From contig JAFWQU010000010.1 in the NCBI GenBank assembly GCA_017508975.1, forward strand, positions 1 to 35,910: DNA of 35,910 nucleotides. Direction: 5' to 3'. The position numbers and the translations under genes are program-made. The DNA is from Clostridia bacterium (lineage in GTDB: Bacteria > Bacillota > Clostridia > Christensenellales > Aristaeellaceae). Of the stretch, positions 31,144 through 35,910 are shown in pieces. Each line of letters starts with the position of its first letter. Position 1 is the first letter of the stretch. A model generated the notes under the pieces. It was given only the letters and a program-made list of their open reading frames with translations, did not search any database and had not been told where the DNA came from.

Positions 31144-32811
31144 ATGCCCAGAGACATTGACATTGCCCAGGCGTGCACCCTGCGGCCCATCCAACAGATC
31201 GCCGAGCAGGCCGGAATCCCGCAGGAGGCGCTGTCCCCGTATGGCAAGTGGATCGCCAAGGTGGACGCCCGGCAGCTGCAGTCTGATGCCCACGGGCATC
31301 TGATCCTTGTCACCGCCATCAACCCGACCCCTGCCGGCGAGGGCAAGACCACGGTCTCCGTGGGCCTCGCGGACGGCATGCGCCGGACCGGCCGCAAGGC
31401 CATGCTGGCGCTGCGCGAGCCCTCCCTGGGGCCGGTCTTCGGCATGAAGGGCGGCGCCACCGGCGGCGGCTATGCGCAGGTGCTGCCCATGGAGAACATC
31501 AACCTGCACTTCACCGGCGACCTGCACGCGATCACCGCGGCGAACAACCTGCTGGCGGCGATGGTGGACAACCACGTGCAGCAGGGGAACGCGCTGGGCA
31601 TCGATCCCCGGCGGATCAGCTGGCGGCGCTGCCTGGACGTGAACGACCGGCAGCTGCGGCAGATCGTCTCCGGCCTGGGCGGCAAGATGAACGGCATGCC
31701 CCGCGAGGACGGCTTTGACATCACCGCGGCAAGCGAGGTCATGGCGGTGTTCTGCCTGGCGGACTCGCTGACGGACCTGAAGAAGCGCCTGGCGCGGCTG
31801 GTGGTCGCCCGGACCTTCGCCGACCAGCCCGTGACAGCGGGCGACCTGCACGCGGAGGGCGCCATGGCGGCGCTGCTGGCCGACGCGCTGCAGCCCAACC
31901 TGATCCAGACCATCGAGGGCACCCCCTGCCTGATGCACGGCGGGCCCTTCGCGAACATCGCCCACGGCTGCAACAGCGTCATCGCCACGCGCACGGCGCT
32001 GCGGCTCTCGGACTGGGTGGTTACCGAGGCCGGTTTCGGCGCGGACCTGGGCGCGGAGAAATTCCTGGACATCAAGTGCCGCCAGGCGGGCCTGTGGCCG
32101 GAGACGGTGGTGCTCGTCGCGACGATCCGCGCGCTCAAGCATCACGGCGGCTGCCCGAAGGACGCGCTGAACAGCGAGAACCTGGAGGCGCTGCAGGCGG
32201 GCCTGAGCAACCTGAAGCAGCACGCGCGCAACCTGAAGGACGTCTACGGCGTGCCGGTGGTGGTGGCGATCAACCACTTCGTGAGCGACACGGAGGCGGA
32301 GATCGCCCTGCTGCGCGAGGCCTGCGAGGCGGAGCGGGTGCCGGTGGCCTTCTGCGACGCCTGGGCCAAGGGCGGCGAGGGCGCGACGGAGCTGGCGGAC
32401 CTGGTCTGCAGCACCGTGGAGGCGAACACCGGCGCCATGCCGCAGTTCTGCTATCCGGACGACGCCCCGCTGGCGGAGAAGATCAAAGCCATCGGCAGCC
32501 GCATCTACCACGCGAAGGACGTGGCGTTCGGCGCGGGCGTGCTGCAGCAGCTGGCGCGCTTTGAGCAGGAGGGCTGGGGAAACGCTCCGGTCTGCATCGC
32601 CAAGACGCAGTACTCCTTCTCCGACAACGCCAAGCTGCTGGGTGCGCCCCAGGACTACACGCTGACCATCCGGCAGGTGCGCCTGAGCGCCGGCGCGGGC
32701 TTCGTGGTGGCCTTCGCGGGTGACATCATCGCGATGCCGGGCCTGCCCAAGGCGCCCGCCGCGCTGCAGATCGACGTGGATGAGAACGGCAGAATCTCCG
32801 GCCTGTTCTGA
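31144..32811 (+). CDS. fhs: Formate-tetrahydrofolate ligase
   Basis: FTHFS joins formate and tetrahydrofolate with ATP to give 10-formyl-THF, for purine and formyl-Met synthesis or for acetogenic C1 metabolism. The 555-residue protein has the full family length and motifs: NPTPAGEGKTT (P-loop, residues 60-70), REPSLGPVFGMKGGATGGGYAQ split over 86-110, NIAHGCNSV, EAGFGADLGAEKF and the end PGLPKAPAALQIDVDENGRI. The ATG touches the stop of the GDPD gene; AAGGAGG is upstream. No other Wood-Ljungdahl genes are in the window, so acetogenesis cannot be claimed. Confidence 0.98.
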   Translation: MPRDIDIAQACTLRPIQQIAEQAGIPQEALSPYGKWIAKVDARQLQSDAHGHLILVTAINPTPAGEGKTTVSVGLADGMRRTGRKAMLALREPSLGPVFGMKGGATGGGYAQVLPMENINLHFTGDLHAITAANNLLAAMVDNHVQQGNALGIDPRRISWRRCLDVNDRQLRQIVSGLGGKMNGMPREDGFDITAASEVMAVFCLADSLTDLKKRLARLVVARTFADQPVTAGDLHAEGAMAALLADALQPNLIQTIEGTPCLMHGGPFANIAHGCNSVIATRTALRLSDWVVTEAGFGADLGAEKFLDIKCRQAGLWPETVVLVATIRALKHHGGCPKDALNSENLEALQAGLSNLKQHARNLKDVYGVPVVVAINHFVSDTEAEIALLREACEAERVPVAFCDAWAKGGEGATELADLVCSTVEANTGAMPQFCYPDDAPLAEKIKAIGSRIYHAKDVAFGAGVLQQLARFEQEGWGNAPVCIAKTQYSFSDNAKLLGAPQDYTLTIRQVRLSAGAGFVVAFAGDIIAMPGLPKAPAALQIDVDENGRISGLF

Positions 32812-32830
32812 TCCGGAGGAGGCGAAGCGC

Positions 32831-33694
32831 ATGATCCGACGGACGCTGGCCCTGCTGGCGGCGCTGGTGCTGGCGCTGGGAGCCGCCGCGGCGGACGGGC
32901 CGGGCTATACCTACCACGCGACCGGGAAAGGCGCCAGCTACCAGAGCGAGAGCCTGACCTATGAGATCGAGATGGGGATGCTCAGCGGCACGAAGGTCTA
33001 TGTGATCCGCCTGTGGATGCAGGAGCCCGGCAAGCAGATCCTGAAGGCCGCCGCGCCCTGGCACGAGCGAATCTACAAGGCGGAGAGCCTGGCGGGGAAG
33101 CTCAAGAAGGCGGCGCTGATCGTCAACGCCAGCGGCTTCGTCAGCCCGCTCTACCCCTGGATTCCGGAGACCTATCCCGGCACCAGCGAGGACTATTACT
33201 ACACGCCGCTGGGGAGCCTGACCATCACCAACGGCGAACTCTACCGGAACCTCGAGGGCGTGCCCTACACCGGGCTGACCCTGGAGGCGGACGGGCTGCA
33301 CATGTACATCGCCGAGGACAATGAGACCGTGCTCGCCCACGAGCCCACGCAGACCTGGTCCTTCTACGAGAAGTGCCCGCTGATTCTGGACGGGGAGAGC
33401 ATCCTGGACCGGGACTGGGATTTCGCGAAGCGCAAGGCCATCCGGACGATCATCGCCAGCCTGGATGCGAACAACTTCGTGCTGCTGATTGTCACGAGCC
33501 TGCACGGCCTGCCGCTGGCGGTCTGCACGGACTTCCTGCTGGGCGAGTTCCGTCCGGACTGGGCCTTCAACCTGGACGGCGGCCCCTCGACGGCGTTCTT
33601 CCGCCGGCTGAAGGGCAAGAAAACCGCGAAACTGATCTACGGCGCCGGTCAGCGCATCGTCGACGTGATGGGCTTCGCGGAATTGGAAAAATAA
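32831..33694 (+). CDS. Exported phosphodiester glycosidase-like (NAGPA domain) protein
   Basis: A 287-residue protein with a signal peptide (MIRRTLALLAALVLALGAAAA). Its domain resembles the NAGPA/YIGL family: an early LTYEIEMGMLSGTKVYVIRL, IVNASGFVS, LTITNGELYRN and the family's hallmark near the C-terminus, FNLDGGPSTAFF. The related mammalian uncovering enzyme removes GlcNAc from phosphodiesters, and bacterial members are associated with cell-wall polymers. The ATG at 32831 follows GGAGGAGG. It lies 19 bases after fhs and 22 before the isomerase gene. Confidence 0.86.
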   Translation: MIRRTLALLAALVLALGAAAADGPGYTYHATGKGASYQSESLTYEIEMGMLSGTKVYVIRLWMQEPGKQILKAAAPWHERIYKAESLAGKLKKAALIVNASGFVSPLYPWIPETYPGTSEDYYYTPLGSLTITNGELYRNLEGVPYTGLTLEADGLHMYIAEDNETVLAHEPTQTWSFYEKCPLILDGESILDRDWDFAKRKAIRTIIASLDANNFVLLIVTSLHGLPLAVCTDFLLGEFRPDWAFNLDGGPSTAFFRRLKGKKTAKLIYGAGQRIVDVMGFAELEK

Positions 33695-33716
33695 GAAAAA
33701 ACAGGAGGACAACATC

Positions 33717-34349
33717 ATGAGAATCGCACTGATCAACGAGAACAGCCAGGCGGCGAAGAACAGCCTCATCGAGGCGACCCTGCGCAAGGTCGTGGAGCCC
33801 ATGGGGCACACGGTGGACAACTACGGCATGTACACGGCGGAGGACGCCTGCCAGCTGACCTATGTGAAGGTCGGCCTGCTGGCCTCGATCCTGCTGGAGA
33901 GCGGCGCGGCGGACTACGTCGTGACCGGCTGCGGCACCGGCGAGGGCGCGATGCTGGCCTGCAACAGCTTCCCCGGCGTACTCTGCGGCCACCTGGTGGA
34001 CCCCTCCGACGGGTTCATGTTCGCGCAGATCAACGACGGCAACTGCGTGGCGCTGCCCTTCGCGAAGGACTTCGGCTGGGGCGCGGAGCTCAAGCTCGAG
34101 ATGATCTTCCAGCAGCTGTTCGGCTTCGGCCACGGCAACGGTTACCCGAAGGAGCGCGTGGTGCCCGAGCAGCGCAACAAGAAGATCCTCGACCAGGTGA
34201 AGACCATCACCTACCGCCCGCTGATCGACATCCTGCACGACATCGACCAGGATTTCCTGCGCGAGACCGTGAGCGGCGAGCGCTTTGCCGAGCTGTTCTA
34301 TCCGCAGTGCAAAAACGACGAGATCGCGGCCTACCTGAAGGCGCTGTAA
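33717..34349 (+). CDS. RpiB/LacA/LacB-family sugar-phosphate isomerase
   Basis: This 210-residue protein starts MRIALINENSQAAKN and has the active-site stretch VVTGCGTGEGAMLACNSFPG with the catalytic-type Cys72. It is followed by QINDGNCVALPFAKDFGWGAEL. This is the long (~210-residue) clostridial branch of the family, rather than the ~150-residue RpiB. The substrate is uncertain: ribose-5-phosphate or another aldose phosphate. AGGAGG lies upstream of the ATG. Its stop is three bases before the ksgA start, suggesting coupled translation. Confidence 0.9.
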   Translation: MRIALINENSQAAKNSLIEATLRKVVEPMGHTVDNYGMYTAEDACQLTYVKVGLLASILLESGAADYVVTGCGTGEGAMLACNSFPGVLCGHLVDPSDGFMFAQINDGNCVALPFAKDFGWGAELKLEMIFQQLFGFGHGNGYPKERVVPEQRNKKILDQVKTITYRPLIDILHDIDQDFLRETVSGERFAELFYPQCKNDEIAAYLKAL

Positions 34350-34352
34350 TCC

Positions 34353-35201
34353 ATGAGCAAGACAAAGGAGCGGATCCGGGAGAGCCAGCTGGAGTATAAG
34401 CACGGCCTCGGACAGAACTTCATCTACGACGAGGGGCTGCTGGCCGCGCTGGTGGAGGCGTCGGGCGTGGGTCCGGAGGACGATGTGCTGGAGATCGGCC
34501 CGGGGACGGGCACGCTGACCCGGCATCTGTGCGCCGCGGTCCACCGGGTGCTCTCCCTGGAGCTGGACGAGCGGCTGATCCCGCTGCTGCGCGCGTTCAT
34601 GGAGTCCCAGCCGAACTTCGAGGCGGTGCAGGGGGACGCCATGACCGCGGACCTGGCGGCGCTGACGGAGCCGCTGCGCAAGCCCTTCCAGGTGGTCTCC
34701 AACATTCCCTACTACATCACTACCCCGCTGATCCAGCGCCTGCTGGACAGCGGGCTTCCCCTGAAGTCGATCGCCCTGATGGTGCAGCGCGAGGTCGCCG
34801 ACAAGATCCTCGCGCAGCCCGGCGATCCCGGCTGGGGGCCTTTGGCGATCCGCTGCCAGATGCGCTGCGAGCCGCGGCTGGCGATGCCGGTGCCCGCCGC
34901 CTGCTTCACCCCGGTGCCCAAGGTGGACAGCGCGTTCGTCGTGATGCCTCTGCGGCAGACCCCGCCGGTGGCTCCGCGCTCGGAGAAGGACTTCGACCGC
35001 GTGGTGCAGGCGGCTTTTGCCCTGCGCCGCAAGACCCTCGCCAACGCCCTGATGGCCACGCTCCGCCTGTCCCGCGAGGATGCCGCCGCGCTGGTGGAGA
35101 CCGCGCAGATGCCTCCGCTGGTCCGCGGCGAGCGCCTGGGCCTGGAGGAGTTCGCCCGGGTCGCCGACGCATACACCGCCTGGAAGGAGGCGCATCCATG
35201 A
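34353..35201 (+). CDS. rsmA: 16S rRNA dimethyladenosine transferase (RsmA/KsgA)
   Basis: KsgA dimethylates A1518 and A1519 of 16S rRNA late in 30S assembly. The 282-residue protein shows KHGLGQNFIYDEGLL, the SAM-binding VLEIGPGTGTLTRHL, and the catalytic NIPYYITTPLIQRLLDSG (the family's NLPY). The C-terminal domain has FTPVPKVDSAFV and AFALRRKTLANAL. No clear ribosome binding site lies before the ATG, which fits translational coupling to the preceding gene. It overlaps dut by four bases (ATGA). Confidence 0.97.
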   Translation: MSKTKERIRESQLEYKHGLGQNFIYDEGLLAALVEASGVGPEDDVLEIGPGTGTLTRHLCAAVHRVLSLELDERLIPLLRAFMESQPNFEAVQGDAMTADLAALTEPLRKPFQVVSNIPYYITTPLIQRLLDSGLPLKSIALMVQREVADKILAQPGDPGWGPLAIRCQMRCEPRLAMPVPAACFTPVPKVDSAFVVMPLRQTPPVAPRSEKDFDRVVQAAFALRRKTLANALMATLRLSREDAAALVETAQMPPLVRGERLGLEEFARVADAYTAWKEAHP

Positions 35202-35683
35202 CCCCCGTCGCCCGTTTCGCCCGCGTCTCGGAAGCGCAGTACCGGAAGGACTGCGAGGGCTTCGACCGGGCGCTGCCGCTGGAGGAGATCCCGCTGCCGC
35301 GCCGCGCCACCGCCGGGAGCGCCGGCTATGACCTGGTCTGCCCGGTGGAGGTGACCCTCGCCCCCGGTGAGATGCGCGTGATCCCCTCGGGCCTGCGCAT
35401 CCTGATGGAGCCCGGGTGGGTGTTCATCCTCTGCCCGCGCTCCTCCATGGGCCGCAAGTACCGGATGCGCTTAGCCAACACCGTCGGCATCGTTGACAGC
35501 GACTATGCCCAGGCGGACAATGAGGGCCACATGCTGACCTCCATCGTCAATGGCGGCTCCGCGCCCTTCACCCTGCACCCCGGCGACCGCTTCTGCCAGG
35601 GCATCCTGCTCCCCCACGGCGTGGCCGAGGAGGAGGAGGTCACCGCGCAGAGGACGGGGGGATATGGATCGACGGGAAAGTAG
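35198..35683 (+). CDS. dut: dUTPase
   Basis: dUTPase hydrolyses dUTP to dUMP, keeping uracil out of DNA. The 161-residue protein has the family motifs in order: AGSAGYDL (motif 1), PRSSMGRKYRMRLANTVGI (motif 2 region), VDSDYAQADNEGHM (motif 3, catalytic Asp), GDRFCQGILLP (motif 4) and RTGGYGSTGK (motif 5, the phosphate-binding tail). An N-terminal extension of ~40 residues precedes motif 1. The ATG overlaps the ksgA stop, and AAGGAGG (35184-35190) lies seven bases upstream within ksgA. It is the last gene before the terminator at 35733. Confidence 0.95.
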   Translation: MTPVARFARVSEAQYRKDCEGFDRALPLEEIPLPRRATAGSAGYDLVCPVEVTLAPGEMRVIPSGLRILMEPGWVFILCPRSSMGRKYRMRLANTVGIVDSDYAQADNEGHMLTSIVNGGSAPFTLHPGDRFCQGILLPHGVAEEEEVTAQRTGGYGSTGK

Positions 35684-35732
35684 GGGAGAACTCGTCGGCG
35701 CTGAAATACCAAATTCATTCATCAATAGAAGC

Positions 35733-35769
35733 AAAAAGCAGGCAAATGAAAAGAATTTGCTTGCTTTTT
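35733..35769 (+). terminator. Intrinsic terminator downstream of dut
   Basis: A 15-bp stem with one G-U pair (35733-35747 with 35755-35769) and a 7-base loop. The stem itself carries A5 on the left and T5 on the right, so it can work in both directions. It lies about 50 bases after the dut stop codon. Confidence 0.9.
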
Positions 35770-35788
35770 ATACTACTCTCAAATTAGA

Positions 35789-35817
35789 TTGACCTTACTC
35801 CCGAAGAGTGGTATAAT
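35789..35817 (+). promoter_or_regulatory. Strong sigma-A-type promoter at the right edge
   Basis: TTGACC (35789-35794) and a perfect TATAAT (35812-35817) are 17 bases apart. GGGGGTG follows and then the ATG at 35837. It drives the gene that leaves the window. Confidence 0.85.
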
Positions 35818-35836
35818 CTCAAAGGGGGTGTATATC

Positions 35837-35910
35837 ATGCAAAGAAGAGCCATCACTGCGGAAGAATATAAGCAGATTGTAGCAGCAGAAAATGCGACGC
35901 AGGACAAGAA
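35837..35910 (+). CDS. Start of an unidentified gene, possibly a transposase (runs off right edge)
   Basis: Only 24 codons are visible: MQRRAITAEEYKQIVAAENA and a few more polar residues. GGGGGTG (35824-35829) lies seven bases before the ATG. The start resembles the helix-turn-helix N-termini of IS630-type transposases, which often begin with a basic stretch and an ITxEEYxxI-like helix. With so few residues this is a guess. The DNA here (35700-35910) is much richer in A and T than the rest of the window, which fits a transferred element. Confidence 0.5.
   Translation, partial: MQRRAITAEEYKQIVAAENATQDK

Overview
The window looks like chromosomal DNA from a GC-rich member of the Clostridia (Bacillota), plausibly of the Christensenellales/Oscillospirales type. 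The evidence is the Gram-positive str operon order with an L7Ae-like protein (rplGB-rpsL-rpsG-fusA-tuf), the rpsF-ssb-rpsR operon, strong AGGAGG ribosome binding sites, surface proteins with Pro/Thr-rich linkers and SH3 repeats, an Ami/Opp-type peptide transporter and formate-tetrahydrofolate ligase. The lineage is an inference; there is no rRNA gene to settle it.

Layout. Positions 1-5709 carry two minus-strand ribosomal operons. rpsF-ssb-rpsR has a TTGCAT/TACAAT promoter and an intrinsic terminator. rplGB-rpsL-rpsG-fusA-tuf has its own TTGACA/TAGAAT promoter, and tuf runs off the left edge. Positions 5729-10393 (plus strand) hold two exported proteins: a ComEC-like metallo-beta-lactamase-fold protein and a 1040-residue SH3-repeat/peptidoglycan-binding protein. 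Positions 10404-14820 (minus strand) hold a Nudix-HAD fusion overlapping a secreted barnase-type ribonuclease, then rlmH overlapping a tandem GT2 glycosyltransferase. Two related ~240-bp palindromic repeat elements sit beside these genes.

Positions 14918-26841 (plus strand) are the most unusual part. An oligopeptide ABC operon (oppA-B-C-D-F) is followed by a membrane-anchored ApbE-like protein and the tldD/tldE metallopeptidase pair. Several components are non-standard. OppA appears to be circularly permuted and lacks a lipobox cysteine. OppB has a very large extracytoplasmic insertion. OppD carries a ~220-residue, largely coiled-coil insertion inside its nucleotide-binding domain. OppF ends in a hydrophobic, probably membrane-embedded tail. 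Together they suggest a remodelled peptide importer coupled to intracellular TldD/E processing.

Positions 26860-35769 (plus strand) hold a leucine-rich-repeat/transglutaminase surface protein, then a closely packed series: a tandem flavodoxin-fold protein, a glycerophosphodiesterase, fhs, a phosphodiester glycosidase-like protein, an RpiB-like isomerase, ksgA and dut. The series ends at a strong terminator. The last ~140 bases are AT-rich, carry a near-consensus promoter, and start a new gene that runs off the right edge and may be a transposase.
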